64,000 nt of DNA, taken from Xanthomonas sp. DAR 35659 (GTDB taxonomy: Bacteria > Pseudomonadota > Gammaproteobacteria > Xanthomonadales > Xanthomonadaceae). Made by a program: the position numbers and the translations under genes. The stretch lies in NCBI RefSeq assembly GCF_041242975.1, contig NZ_CP162488.1, positions 4,392,001 through 4,456,000 on the forward strand. The letters run 5' to 3'. How positions within the stretch are numbered: the stretch's first letter is position 1; each line of letters starts with the position of its first letter. Below the pieces are notes generated by a model, which worked only from the letters and a program-made list of their open reading frames with translations, ran no database searches and had not been told where the DNA came from. Below are positions 39,496 to 50,288 of the stretch, one piece after another.

Positions 39496-40580
39496 CAGCG
39501 CACCTTCAACGTGGCCAGGCCGACCAGCACCAGCACCACCGAGATGATCCAGAAGCGCACGATCACCCGCGGCTCCGGCCAGCCCTTCAATTCGAAGTGG
39601 TGGTGGATCGGCGCCATGCGGAACACGCGTTTGCCGGTGAGCTTGAACGAGGCGACCTGGATCATCACCGACAGGGTCTCGATGACGAACACGCCGCCCA
39701 TGATCACCAGCACCAGTTCCTGGCGCACGATCACCGCGATGGTGCCCAGCACCGCGCCCAGCGCCAGCGCGCCGATGTCGCCCATGAACACCATCGCCGG
39801 GTAGGTGTTGAACCACAAGAAGCCCAGGCCCGCGCCGGCAATCGCCGCGCAGATGATGATCAGCTCGCCGGCGCCGGGGATCGACGGGATCTTCAGGTAG
39901 GCCGAGAACACCGCGTTGCCCGAGGCGTAGGCGAACACGCCCAGCGCGCAGGCGACCAGCACCGTGGGCATGATCGCCAGCCCATCGAGGCCGTCGGTGA
40001 GGTTGACCGCGTTGGAGAAGCCGACGATCCAGAAGTAGGCGATGGCGACGAAGCTGACCCCGGCCAGCGGCAGCGCGATCGACTTGAACATCGGGATGTA
40101 GAAGGTGATCGCCGCCGGCACGTCGGCGGTGTAGTACAGGAACAGGCCGGCGGCCAGGCCGAAGATCGACTGCAGCAGGTACTTCCAGCGCGACTTCAGC
40201 CCGTTCGGGTCGCGGCGCACGATCTTGATCCAGTCGTCGTACCAGCCGATCACGCCGAACGCCAGCATCACCGCCAGCACCAGCCACACGTAGCGGTTGC
40301 GCAGGTCGCCCCACAGCAGCACCGACAGCAGCACGGTGAGCAGGATCAGCGAGCCGCCCATGGTCGGCGTGCCGGCCTTGGAGAAATGGGTCTGCGGACC
40401 ATCCTGGCGGATCGGCTGGCCACCCTTGAACTGCGCCAGCTTGCGGATCACCGCCGGGCCCAGCCACAGCGACAGGAACAGCGAGGTCAGCGCCGCGAGG
40501 ATGCCGCGGAAGGTCAAATAGCCGAACAGCCCGAACATGCTTTCGAGCTGCTGCAGCCAGCGCGCGAGTTCAAGCAGCAT
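39495..40580 (-). CDS. mraY: Phospho-N-acetylmuramoyl-pentapeptide transferase
   Basis: 361-residue integral membrane enzyme forming lipid I from UDP-MurNAc-pentapeptide and undecaprenyl phosphate. Ten membrane segments, the GTPTMGG motif, the YDDWIK Asp pair, [13 protein letters not shown] and APIHHHFE (catalytic and Mg-binding region) are present. Length equals E. coli MraY (360). Its start overlaps the murF end by 11 bases. Confidence 0.98.
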   Translation of the reverse strand: MLLELARWLQQLESMFGLFGYLTFRGILAALTSLFLSLWLGPAVIRKLAQFKGGQPIRQDGPQTHFSKAGTPTMGGSLILLTVLLSVLLWGDLRNRYVWLVLAVMLAFGVIGWYDDWIKIVRRDPNGLKSRWKYLLQSIFGLAAGLFLYYTADVPAAITFYIPMFKSIALPLAGVSFVAIAYFWIVGFSNAVNLTDGLDGLAIMPTVLVACALGVFAYASGNAVFSAYLKIPSIPGAGELIIICAAIAGAGLGFLWFNTYPAMVFMGDIGALALGAVLGTIAVIVRQELVLVIMGGVFVIETLSVMIQVASFKLTGKRVFRMAPIHHHFELKGWPEPRVIVRFWIISVVLVLVGLATLKVR

Positions 40581-42056
40581 GCGGCGCCTCCTCTGCCTGC
40601 GCCAGCAGCGCGCTCACGATCCGGTCCATGGCGCTGCCGCGCGATCCCTTGACGAGGAGCGTGGCCGGGACCCGCGAGAGCGCGCCATCGGACGGCACGC
40701 CGGTGTTCTCATGCATGTGCTTCGATTCCTGCTCTTGATCCTGCTCTTGCCGATTCCCGGCCAGCGCCGCCAGATCGCGCCGCAACGCCTCGATCAGCGC
40801 CGCATGGCTGTCGAACACCCGGCCGTTCTCGCCGAACGCCTGCGCGGCGACGGCGCTGAGCGGGCCCAGCGCGTACAGCCGAGTCAGCCCCGCGTCGCGC
40901 GCGCGGCGGCCGCCGCTGGCGTGCAGCGCCTCGGCGTCCTCGCCCAGTTCGCGCATGTCGCCCAGCACCAGCCAGCGCTCGCCGCCGACCGCGGCCAGGG
41001 CGTCGATCGCCGCGGCCAGCGAGCCGGGGTTGGCGTTGTAGCTGTCGTCGATCAGCACCGCGCCACCGGGCAGCGTGTGCGCGATCTGCCGGCCCGGCAC
41101 GGGCTGTACCTGCGCCAGGCCGGCGGCGATCAGCGCCGGCGCGATGTCCAGCGCCAGCGCCAGCGACGCGGCGGCCAGCGCGTTCATCAGATTGTGGCGA
41201 CCCGGCAGCGGCATGGTCGCGGCGACCTCGCCGTGCGGGGTGACCAGCACGAACTGCGAGCGATCCGCGTGCAGGCGCAGTTGCGTGGCGGTGACCTCGG
41301 CGCTGGCCTGCAGGCCGAAGCGCAGCACGCGCGGGGCCGGCGCCGTCGGCAGGCGTTGCTCGAACCACCGTCCGAACGCGTCGTCGGCGTTGATCACCGC
41401 GGTGCCGTCGGCCGGCAGCGTGGCGTAGATCGCGCCCTTGGTCTGCGCCACGCCAAGCAGGCTGCCCAGGCGTTCCAGATGCGCCGCGGCGACGTTGTTG
41501 ACCAGCGCCACGTGCGGCGGCGCGATCTCGGTCAGGTAGGCGATGTCGCCCGGCTTGCCCGCGCCCATCTCGTAGATCGCGTAGTCGGCGTCGTCCGGCG
41601 CCTCGATCACCGCCAGCGGCAGGCCGATCTCGTTGTTGCGGTTGCCGGGGTTGGCGTAGACGCTGCCGCCGTCGATGCGGCAGGCGTGCTGCAGAATCGC
41701 CAGCAGCAGCGCCTTGACGCTGGTCTTGCCGTTGCTGCCGGTGAGCGCGGCCACGCGGGTGGCGCGGCCGCGCTGCATGCCGGCGGCGATCCGCGCCAGC
41801 GCGACTTGCGTGTCGGCGGCGACGATCTGCGGCAGCTCGACCTGCGGCTGCAGCGTCTCCACCAGCAGCGCGCTGGCGCCGCGCGCGGCGGCATCGGCGG
41901 CGAAGGCATGGCCGTCGAAGCGCTCGCCGCGCAGCGCCACGTACAGGCTGCCCGGCGCCAGCGTGCGGGTGTCGTGGGCGATCGCATCGATCGCCACGTC
42001 GTCGCCATGCAGGTCGGCGCCGGCCCAGTGCGCGAGCATCGACAGCGGCAGACGCT

Positions 42057-42060
<4 letters not shown>
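40570..42060 (-). CDS. murF: UDP-MurNAc-tripeptide--D-Ala-D-Ala ligase, with a C-terminal insertion
   Basis: 496-residue Mur ligase that adds D-Ala-D-Ala. [16 protein letters not shown] is the ATP loop; [28 protein letters not shown] and [12 protein letters not shown] are conserved MurF blocks; the end [14 protein letters not shown] is intact. Between residues about 430 and 457 there is an extra hydrophilic segment ([19 protein letters not shown]) absent from the family core; its DNA (about 40690-40765) resembles the CGATTCCC / GCTCTTG edge of the heptamer elements. ATG 42058-42060 overlaps the murE stop. Confidence 0.96.
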
Positions 42061-43549
<1,489 letters not shown>

Positions 43550-43553
<4 letters not shown>

Positions 43554-45421
43554 TGGTGGCTCTCCGGCAAGGGCGCCGGCAATCCGGCCGGCGCCGGGGC
43601 GACGGCGCGCGCGCTCGGCAGCGCCGCTTCCACCTCGGCCGCGGCGTCGGGTACGACCGCCGGATCCGGTTCCACCACCGCCGGCGGCGGCGCATGGCCG
43701 CTCTTGCCGGCGGCCTGCGCCGCCAGCCATGCCTGGATGTCGTCCGGCGGCACGTCCATCAGGCGCAGCGCGCCTTCCATCACGTTGTGGAACACCGGCG
43801 CCGAGACCAGGCCGCCGTAGTACTTGGCGCCCTGCGGGTCGTTGATCACGATGACCGTGGCGAAGCGCGGATTGGTCGCCGGCACCAGGCCGGCGAACAG
43901 CGCGTTGTAGTGGCCGCGGATATAGCCGCCGGGGCCGTTCAGGCGCGCGGTGCCGGTCTTGCCGGCGACGTGGTAGCCGAGCACCGCCGCGCCCTTGGCG
44001 CCGCCCTGGGTGACCACGGTTTCCATCATCGCCACCACTTCCTTGGCCACTTCCGGGCTGATCACCTCGCGCGGTTCCTGGTGCTGGCCCTTGACGAAGG
44101 TGGGCTGCATCAACTTGCCGTGGTTGCCCAGCGCGGTGTAGGCGGTGGCGATCTGCAGCGGCGTCACCGACAGGCCGTAGCCGTAGGACATCGTGGTCTT
44201 GGTGGTGCCGTACCAGCTCGGGCTGCCCGGATGCGAGACCACGCCCGACGATTCGCCGGGGAAGCCGCTGTGCGGCGCCGAGCCGTAGCCGAACTTGCGC
44301 ACCGACTGATAGAACGCCTGGTCGTCCAGCTTGGCGGCGATCTTGGCCGCGCCGATGTTGGAGCTGCGGGTGATCACGCCGGTGACGTTGAGCACGCCGT
44401 TGTTCCGCGGCACGTCGCGGATGGTGTAGCGCCCCAGGGTCATGAACCCGGGGTTGGTGTCGATGACGGTGTTCGGAGTGACGACCCCGGCCTGCAAGGC
44501 GGTGGCGATCGTCAGCGGCTTCATCGTCGAGCCCGGCTCGACCAGGTCGGTGACCGCGCGATTGCGGCGCGCATCGGAGTTGACCCCGCTGACCGCGTTC
44601 GGGTTGTAGGTCGGCAGGTTGACCATCGCCAACACCTCGCCGGTGTTCACGTCCACGATCACGATCGAGCCGGCGGCGGCCTTGTTCTCTTCCAGCGCCT
44701 TGCGCAGTTCCTTGTAGGCCAGGAACTGGATGCGGCGGTCGATGCTCAGGGTCAGATCCTTGCCCGGCTCGGCGGCCTTGACCAGATCGATGCTCTCCAC
44801 GATCGCGCCCTTGCGGTCGCGGATCACGCGCTTGGCGCCGGGCTTGCCGCGCAGCCATTCGTCGAACGCCAGCTCCAGCCCTTCCTGGCCGCGGTCGTCG
44901 ATGTTGGTGAAGCCGAGCACATGCGCCATCGCTTCGCCCTGCGGGTAGAAGCGACGGAATTCGCGCTGCGAGAACACGCCCGGGATGCCCAGCGCGACCA
45001 CCGCATGCGCCTTGTCCGGATTGATCCGGCGCTTGAGGTACATGAACTCCTTGTCCGCCTTCTGCGACAGCTTGGCGGTCAGTTCGTCGCTGGGCAGCTC
45101 CAGCGCCTTCGCCAATTGCGGGATGCGGTCCGGGTTGCGCAGCAGTTCCTGCGGATTGACCCAGATCGACTCCACCGGCGTGGACACCGCCAGCGGCTCG
45201 CCGTTGCGGTCGGTGATCATGCCGCGCGAGGTGGCGATCGGCAGTTCGCGCAGATAGCGCGCCTCGCCCTGGCGCTGGTAGAAATCGGCGTTGATCAGCT
45301 GCACGTAGGCGGCGCGACCGATCAACGTGACCGAGCACAGGCCCAGCGCGGCGCCGACCAGCAGTAGCCGGCCACGGAGATTGAAGTTGCTGCGCGGGCG
45401 ATTGCGGCCGGTCTTGCTCAT
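43550..45421 (-). CDS. ftsI: Septal transpeptidase FtsI (PBP3)
   Basis: 623-residue class B penicillin-binding protein cross-linking septal peptidoglycan. One N-terminal membrane segment ([19 protein letters not shown]), the pedestal domain, then active-site motifs STMK (in [14 protein letters not shown]), SSN (TRSSNIGAA) and KTG ([10 protein letters not shown]). A Pro/Ala-rich periplasmic tail of about 55 residues follows the catalytic domain. ATG 45419-45421 overlaps the ftsL stop by 4 bases. Confidence 0.97.
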
Positions 45422-45681
45422 GGCCGCACCACCACGATGTCGCCGGTTTCCGGGAACTTCATGCCCAGCCGCTCGCGTGCGACCTGATCGACGCGATTGC
45501 TCTCGGCCCAGGTCGCCTGCTCCAGCTGCAGCCGGCCGAACTCGATGTTCAGCTCGTCGCGATCGTGCTCCAGCCGCGACAGCTCGACGAACAACTGCCG
45601 ATGGCGATGGCGCATGTAGACGACGCCGATCGCCGAGGCGACGGTGCAGGCGAGCAGGACGACGAGCAGTAGCCGGCTCAC
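45418..45681 (-). CDS. ftsL: Cell division protein FtsL
   Basis: 87-residue bitopic protein: one membrane helix (residues 2-22) and a coiled coil ([20 protein letters not shown], then FGRLQLEQ), which pairs with FtsB and binds FtsQ. It ends [19 protein letters not shown], typical of the family. The short length and dcw position (rsmH-ftsL-ftsI) confirm it. The start overlaps the rsmH stop. Confidence 0.95.
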   Translation of the reverse strand: MSRLLLVVLLACTVASAIGVVYMRHRHRQLFVELSRLEHDRDELNIEFGRLQLEQATWAESNRVDQVARERLGMKFPETGDIVVVRP

Positions 45682-46808
45682 GGCGCGCTCCTTTGGAGCA
45701 CGCCATGAGCCGGCGGGAATGGGGAAACGGGAATGGGGAATGGGGAAGAGCCGGTGGCCTGCACCCGGAAACCGTCCGCACCCGGAAGCGCGCTCTTGCT
45801 CTCGCTCTTACCGATTCCCGATTCCCGATTCCCGATTCCCAGCTTCTCCGCCACTCGCAACACCGCGCTGCGCGCACGCGGGTTCACCGCCAGTTCGTCG
45901 GTCTCGGCCTTGATCGCGCCACCGTGCAGGCGCAGGGTCGGCACGAAGGCGGCGGCCTCCGGCAGGCGGCGGTTGCTCGGCGGCGCCTTGGCGTGGCGCT
46001 GCATGAATTGTTTGACGATGCGGTCTTCCAGCGAGTGGAAGCTGATCACCGCCAGCCGGCCGCCCGGCTTGAGCGCGGCCAGCGCCGCGTCCAGCCCGGT
46101 TTCGAGGTCGGCCAGTTCGCGGTTGATGTGGATGCGGATCGCCTGGAAGCTGCGCGTGGCCGGGTGGGTCTTGCTGTCGCCGCGCGGCATCACGCTGGCG
46201 ATCAGGTCGGCCAGTTGCGCGGTGCGGATCAGCGGCTGCTCGGCGCGGCGCGCCACGATCGCGCGGGCGATGCGCCGGCTCTGCCGCTCCTCTCCGTAGG
46301 TCCACAGCACGTCGGCGATGGCGCGCTCGTCGGCGCGCGCCAGCCACTGCGCCGCGCTCTCGCCGGCGTCGGGGTCCATGCGCATGTCCAGCGGGCCGTC
46401 CTTGCCGAAGGAGAAGCCGCGCTCGGCCACGTCCAGTTGCGGCGAGGACACGCCCAGGTCGAACAGCACGCCGTCCAGATCGACGGCCGCGTCCCACTGG
46501 CCCAGGTCGGCGAAGCTGCCGCGGCGGATGCCCACGCGCGCATCGTCGCCGAACGCATGTTCGGCTACGGCGATCGCCTCGGGATCCTTGTCCATCACCA
46601 GCAGCCGGCCTCCCGGGCCGAGTTTGTGCAGCACCCCGCGCGCGTGTCCGCCACGCCCGAACGTGCCATCCAGATAGATTCCGTTTTCGATCACCTGCAG
46701 CCCGTCCAGGACCTGCGCGAACAACACCGGCACATGCGCCGCCGATGGTTGCGACACCGGGAGGTGACCGGCCTGCGCCTGTCCGCGCATCCGGACACCC
46801 CGACTCAC
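45678..46808 (-). CDS. rsmH: 16S rRNA m4C1402 methyltransferase with repeat-encoded tail
   Basis: 376-residue SAM-dependent methyltransferase (MraW). [30 protein letters not shown] (SAM loop), [34 protein letters not shown] and [14 protein letters not shown] are the family blocks. Homology ends near residue 322 (AVLRVAEKL); the last 54 residues are encoded by a heptamer-array element and include [12 protein letters not shown] and [12 protein letters not shown]. The start is GTG 46806-46808 overlapping the mraZ stop; ATG 46788-46790 is a possible alternative. Confidence 0.95.
   Translation of the reverse strand: MSRGVRMRGQAQAGHLPVSQPSAAHVPVLFAQVLDGLQVIENGIYLDGTFGRGGHARGVLHKLGPGGRLLVMDKDPEAIAVAEHAFGDDARVGIRRGSFADLGQWDAAVDLDGVLFDLGVSSPQLDVAERGFSFGKDGPLDMRMDPDAGESAAQWLARADERAIADVLWTYGEERQSRRIARAIVARRAEQPLIRTAQLADLIASVMPRGDSKTHPATRSFQAIRIHINRELADLETGLDAALAALKPGGRLAVISFHSLEDRIVKQFMQRHAKAPPSNRRLPEAAAFVPTLRLHGGAIKAETDELAVNPRARSAVLRVAEKLGIGNRESGIGKSESKSALPGADGFRVQATGSSPFPIPVSPFPPAHGVLQRSAP
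45715..45840. repeat. Paired heptamer arrays in the 3' end of rsmH
   Basis: Direct array 45715-45748 and inverted array 45812-45840 (four clean GATTCCC units), 63 bases apart, inside the rsmH frame just before ftsL. On the transcribed strand the second array reads GGGAATC four times, a textbook quadruplex pattern. Confidence 0.88.
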
Positions 46809-47251
46809 AACTTCAGATCGAGCAATCCATCGCCCAGATCCTCGTCAGACAACGTCTGCTGGATCAGTGCGCGATGAGCCTGCTCGCTCCACAGTTCGAA
46901 CTTGTCGCCCATGCCCAGGAGCACGGCACGCTTTTCAATGCCCACCGCGGCGCGATGGCTCGGCGGAATGGTGATGCGGGCGTTGGCATCCAGCTCCAGC
47001 GCGGCCGACGAACCCACCAGCTTCTGCTGCAGGACCCGCACCACGCGCTGGGTGTTGGGCTTGGCCATGACGTCGTCACGGACCCGCTCCCACTCCTTCT
47101 CCGCGTACAGCCACAGGCAGCCGGCCTCGAACGGGTTGTAGGTCAGCACCAGCCGATTGCCGCTCACGCGCGCGACGAGGTCGCGGTACGCGGTGGGAAC
47201 CGCCATACGCCCCTTGTCGTCCACAGTGATTGCGGTCTCGCCCTGAAACAC
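46805..47251 (-). CDS. mraZ: Transcriptional regulator MraZ
   Basis: 148-residue SpoVT/AbrB-type DNA-binding protein with two swapped-hairpin repeats ([20 protein letters not shown] and [17 protein letters not shown]). It represses the dcw operon in E. coli by binding GTGGG repeats. GTG 47249-47251 is the start. It is the first gene of the cluster, with promoter and MraZ-box-like repeats upstream; its stop overlaps the rsmH start. Confidence 0.97.
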   Translation of the reverse strand: MFQGETAITVDDKGRMAVPTAYRDLVARVSGNRLVLTYNPFEAGCLWLYAEKEWERVRDDVMAKPNTQRVVRVLQQKLVGSSAALELDANARITIPPSHRAAVGIEKRAVLLGMGDKFELWSEQAHRALIQQTLSDEDLGDGLLDLKL

Positions 47252-47311
47252 GACGCCTGCACCTTTCCGAATCCGCCTGGGCGGTCATTGAACCACGAAA
47301 AACCACAAAAA

Positions 47312-47336
47312 ACCCGGTTTCCCCTCAAGTGCCCAC
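47312..47336 (-). promoter_or_regulatory. MraZ-box-like direct repeats
   Basis: On the minus strand GTGGG (47332-47336), GAGGG (47322-47326) and CGGGT (47312-47316) recur every 10 bases, i.e. with 5-base spacers as in the known MraZ operator. They begin within the -10 element and extend downstream, a position suited to autorepression. Confidence 0.65.
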
Positions 47337-47362
47337 CTTAGCAGCGCGCAAAGGGTTGTCAA
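47335..47362 (-). promoter_or_regulatory. mraZ (dcw) promoter
   Basis: On the minus strand a perfect TTGACA (47357-47362), a 16-base spacer ending in TGC, and TAAGGT (47335-47340) form an extended -10 promoter. The leader to the mraZ GTG is about 75-80 bases. Confidence 0.75.
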
Positions 47363-47432
47363 CAACTTTGCGAGCGATAAATCGCTAGCCACATCAATGG
47401 CTTGCGCCATTCTTTAGAGACTTGTTCAAGGC

Positions 47433-47441
47433 TTATCCACA
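47433..47441 (+). promoter_or_regulatory. Consensus DnaA box upstream of mraZ
   Basis: TTATCCACA is an exact match to the DnaA 9-mer and lies about 70 bases upstream of the mraZ -35 element, in an AT-rich stretch between the divergent mraZ and NRDE genes. Confidence 0.55.
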
Positions 47442-47576
47442 AGTTGCTGTTTCGTCTCATATTTTGAGATTGAACGGAAATTCAGCCCTGTGCACGGGGC
47501 GTTAAGACGGGAGCCAGCCGCGACGCGGACAAGGGCGCGCCTCGCGCCCCGCTGCGCAAGACCGCACAATTGGGCC

Positions 47577-48383
47577 ATGTGCCTGGTCGTTCTCGCCCTG
47601 CAATCGCATCCGCGCTGGCGCCTGCTGCTGGTCGGCAACCGCGACGAGTTCCACGCCCGCCCGACCGCGCCATTGCAGCGCTGGCCGGCCCCGGCGCAAC
47701 GGGTGCTGGCCGGGCGCGATCTGCGTTCCGGCGGCAGTTGGGTCGGGCTGGACGATGCCGGCCGCTGCACCGTGGTCACCAATGTGCGCGACCCGCTGGC
47801 GTCGATGTCCGGCGCGTCGCGCGGCGCCCTGGTCGCCGACTACCTGGCCGGCGCCGCCCCGGCGTCGGCCTTCGCCGAGGCCCTGGCGCTGCGCGCCGAC
47901 ACCTATCCGCCGTTCAACCTGCTGCTGGCCGACGCCGAGGGCGCCCACTATCTGGGCAACCACCCGCCGGCCCGGCAGCGGCTGGCGCCCGGCGTGCACG
48001 GCATGTCCAACGGCGCCCTCGACGCGCCATGGCCGAAGACCGTGCGCCTGCAGGCGGCGGTGGCGGACTGGATCGCGGCGGGCGACGAGGATCTGGCCCC
48101 GCTATGGCGGGCCCTGGCCGACGAGACCGTCGCCGACGACGCGCGGCTGCCCGACACCGGCGTCGGCCTGGAGCTGGAGCGGCGGCTGTCGCCGGCCTTC
48201 ATTCGCGGCCACGACTACGGCACCCGCGCGAGCACCATCGTCGCGGTGGACGGCGACGGACGCGTCTGGATCCATGAGCGCCGGTTCGGTCCGGACGGGG
48301 TATTCCTGGGGGAGACGCGGCTGGAAAACCTGGCCCCAGGGCAAGGGGCCCGGGCTTCCGCGGAGCACCGGCCGACAGGCTGA
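47577..48383 (+). CDS. NRDE (TANGO2-like) family protein
   Basis: 268-residue cytoplasmic protein of the NRDE family, which starts MCLVVLAL with a conserved Cys at position 2 (often an N-terminal nucleophile-type arrangement). The family name motif is visible in GNRDEFHARPTAPLQRW. Further blocks are LAGRDLRSGGSWVGLDDAG, PFNLLLAD and GMSNGALDAPWPKT. Its function is not established; human TANGO2 is linked to haem or lipid handling. It is divergent from the dcw operon and ends 37 bases before rnpB. Confidence 0.85.
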   Translation: MCLVVLALQSHPRWRLLLVGNRDEFHARPTAPLQRWPAPAQRVLAGRDLRSGGSWVGLDDAGRCTVVTNVRDPLASMSGASRGALVADYLAGAAPASAFAEALALRADTYPPFNLLLADAEGAHYLGNHPPARQRLAPGVHGMSNGALDAPWPKTVRLQAAVADWIAAGDEDLAPLWRALADETVADDARLPDTGVGLELERRLSPAFIRGHDYGTRASTIVAVDGDGRVWIHERRFGPDGVFLGETRLENLAPGQGARASAEHRPTG

Positions 48384-48420
48384 ATGCCGTGGCCAGGCGC
48401 AACGTGCGACAATGCGCGCG

Positions 48421-48788
48421 GCGGAGTCGGCCAGACAGTCGCGTCATCCCCTCGCATTTCGGTGCGGCGGGATGCCGAGGAAAGTCCGGGCTCCATAGGG
48501 CAAGGTGCCAGGTAACGCCTGGGCGGCGCGAGCCGACGGAAAGTGCAACAGAAAGATACCGCCTACGTCTGCGCAAGCAGGCCGGTAAGGGTGAAATGGT
48601 GCGGTAAGAGCGCACCGCGAGTCCGGCAACGGACCGGCACGGCAAACCCCACCTGGAGCAAGACCAAATAGGGACCTCATGGCGCGGCCCGCGTCGGGTC
48701 CGGGTAGGTTGCTCGAGCGTACCGGTGACGGTGCGCCTAGAAGAATGACTGTCCACGACAGAACCCGGCTTATCGGCCGGCTCCGCCA
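48421..48788 (+). ncRNA. rnpB: RNase P RNA (bacterial type A)
   Basis: Catalytic RNA that trims tRNA 5' leaders. The universally conserved core GAGGAAAGTCCGGGCTCC is at 48477-48494, followed by GGTGCCAGGTAACGCCTGGG. The distal core has AGAATGACTGTCCACGACAG and GAACCCGGCTTATCGGCCGG. The P1 stem is closed by GCGGAGTCGGCC at 48421 and GGCCGGCTCCGC near the 3' end. The 5' half also has ACAGAAAGATACCGCC. End positions are good to a few bases. Confidence 0.97.
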
Positions 48789-48840
48789 CTTCCTCGCTCA
48801 GTCGCGTTGCGCGGACGGCATCAAGCGTGAGCTTTGCCAG

Positions 48841-49215
48841 CTACGGCTGCTTCTCAAGCAATAAGCGCTCTCGCCGCTTGCCTTCTATAAGTTGAATGAT
48901 CGAGGCTCGATGCTTTTCGCTGTGGGCCAGGAAGGCTGACCTAGGAAGCAACAGGCGAACCGCAGTAGGCAGAAGCTCGAAGGCTTTTTCCGCCACGAGC
49001 GAAAATGACTCGTCATCCGCGATGCGTTCATGCGCAATAGTCAACATGCCATCGACTAGAACGCGCTCGATTTGCGGCCAATGCTTTTCCAAATACTCGG
49101 TAGCGGCATTTGTACCACTTGCCACCGATCCAAGCGCGGCCCCCTTAACGGAGACGACCTTCTCGCTCAGAGACTCTGACAAGAGCTTCGCCTTCCCTGC
49201 TACAAGTCCAAACAT
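48841..49215 (-). CDS. Hypothetical protein of 124 residues
   Basis: I do not recognise this family. It begins MFGLVAGKAKLLSESLSEKV, is rich in Ala, Glu and Leu, predicted mostly helical, and has no signal peptide or membrane segment; the middle part has EYLEKHWPQIERVLVDGML. GC content is visibly lower than in the neighbours, which suggests recent acquisition. It lies on the opposite strand just past rnpB. The 168 bases between it and rsmI carry nothing evident. Confidence 0.5.
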   Translation of the reverse strand: MFGLVAGKAKLLSESLSEKVVSVKGAALGSVASGTNAATEYLEKHWPQIERVLVDGMLTIAHERIADDESFSLVAEKAFELLPTAVRLLLPRSAFLAHSEKHRASIIQLIEGKRRERLLLEKQP

Positions 49216-49383
49216 GGCATCACTGCTCTACATGCTCGATGGGCATATATCGACATCGCACAGACATTCTTTAAGTCGAAGCTCTTAGACCAGTAGACAG
49301 ATCGCAGACGGCCGAAAGGACGCGCTGATGGTGTTTGCTCGCGGAACTGGCATGGAAGAGACTGGGGACAGCGACGCTATAGC

Positions 49384-50208
49384 TCAACCGCCGTACAAGG
49401 CCTTGCGCGAGGCACCGGTCAGTTCGGCGGCCAGCTTGGCCGCGGTGGACGGCGGCAGGTGTTCGCTGAGCTTGGCGTAGACGCGGCGGCCCTCGGCCAG
49501 TTGCGCGTCGGCGTCGTCGCCGGCGCCCTGCACGATCAGCACGAACTCGCCCTTGCGCTGGTTGTCGTCGGCTTCGACCCGGGCGTGCAGGTCGGCCAGG
49601 GTGCCGTCGAGCACGGTCTCGAACAGCTTGGTCAGTTCCCGCGCCAGCACCGCCGGGCGGGCGTCGCCGAAGGCGGCGCGGCAGTCGGCCAGGGACTCGG
49701 CGATGCGGTGCGAGGCCTCGTAGAACACCAGGGTGCGCGGCTCGCCGGCCAGCCGCGTCAGCCGGTCGCGGCGCGCCGCGGCCTTGGCCGGCAGGAAGCC
49801 CTCGAAGCTGAAGCGGTCGCTGGGCAGGCCGGCCACGCTGAGCGCGGCGATCGCGGCGCAGGCGCCGGGCACCGGGCTGACCCGCACCCCGGCCGCACGC
49901 GCCGCGCGCACCAGGCGATAGCCGGGGTCGCTGACCAGCGGGGTGCCGGCGTCGCTGACCAGGGCCAGCGACTCGCCGCCGGCCAGGCGCGCGACGATGC
50001 GCTGCGCCAGCGCGTCCTCGTTGTGCTCGTGCAGCGCCAGCAGCGGCGTGGCGATGCCGAAATGCGACAGCAACTGGCCGCTGCGGCGGGTGTCCTCGGC
50101 GCAGATCGCGGCGACCGCGCGCAGCACCTCCTGCGCGCGCGGCGTCAGGTCGGCGAGGTTGCCGATCGGCGTGGCGACGATGTGCAGGGTTCCGGGCTGG
50201 GCGCTCAT
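49384..50208 (-). CDS. rsmI: 16S rRNA 2'-O-methyltransferase RsmI
   Basis: 274-residue tetrapyrrole-methylase-fold enzyme that methylates C1402 of 16S rRNA (the same nucleotide as RsmH). LHIVATPIGNLADLTPRAQE, AICAEDTRRSGQLLSHFGI, ALVSDAGTPLVSDPGYRLV, PVPGACAAIAALSVAGLPSD and VLARELTKLFETVLDGTL are the family blocks. It is divergent from lpoA with 80 bases between them, the conserved yraL-yraM-yraN arrangement. Confidence 0.97.
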   Translation of the reverse strand: MSAQPGTLHIVATPIGNLADLTPRAQEVLRAVAAICAEDTRRSGQLLSHFGIATPLLALHEHNEDALAQRIVARLAGGESLALVSDAGTPLVSDPGYRLVRAARAAGVRVSPVPGACAAIAALSVAGLPSDRFSFEGFLPAKAAARRDRLTRLAGEPRTLVFYEASHRIAESLADCRAAFGDARPAVLARELTKLFETVLDGTLADLHARVEADDNQRKGEFVLIVQGAGDDADAQLAEGRRVYAKLSEHLPPSTAAKLAAELTGASRKALYGG

Positions 50209-50288
50209 CTACGGCTTTCCATGGTCAAGGGTAGAATCGTAGCGGTTTTCCCCGGCGCGCCCGGCGTGCCCTGCCGAATGGACCAGAA

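Noticed and set aside
45642..45913. Small plus-strand ORFs over heptamer arrays
   Set aside because: They arise from translating the repeat (for example [12 protein letters not shown]) antisense to rsmH and have no independent support.
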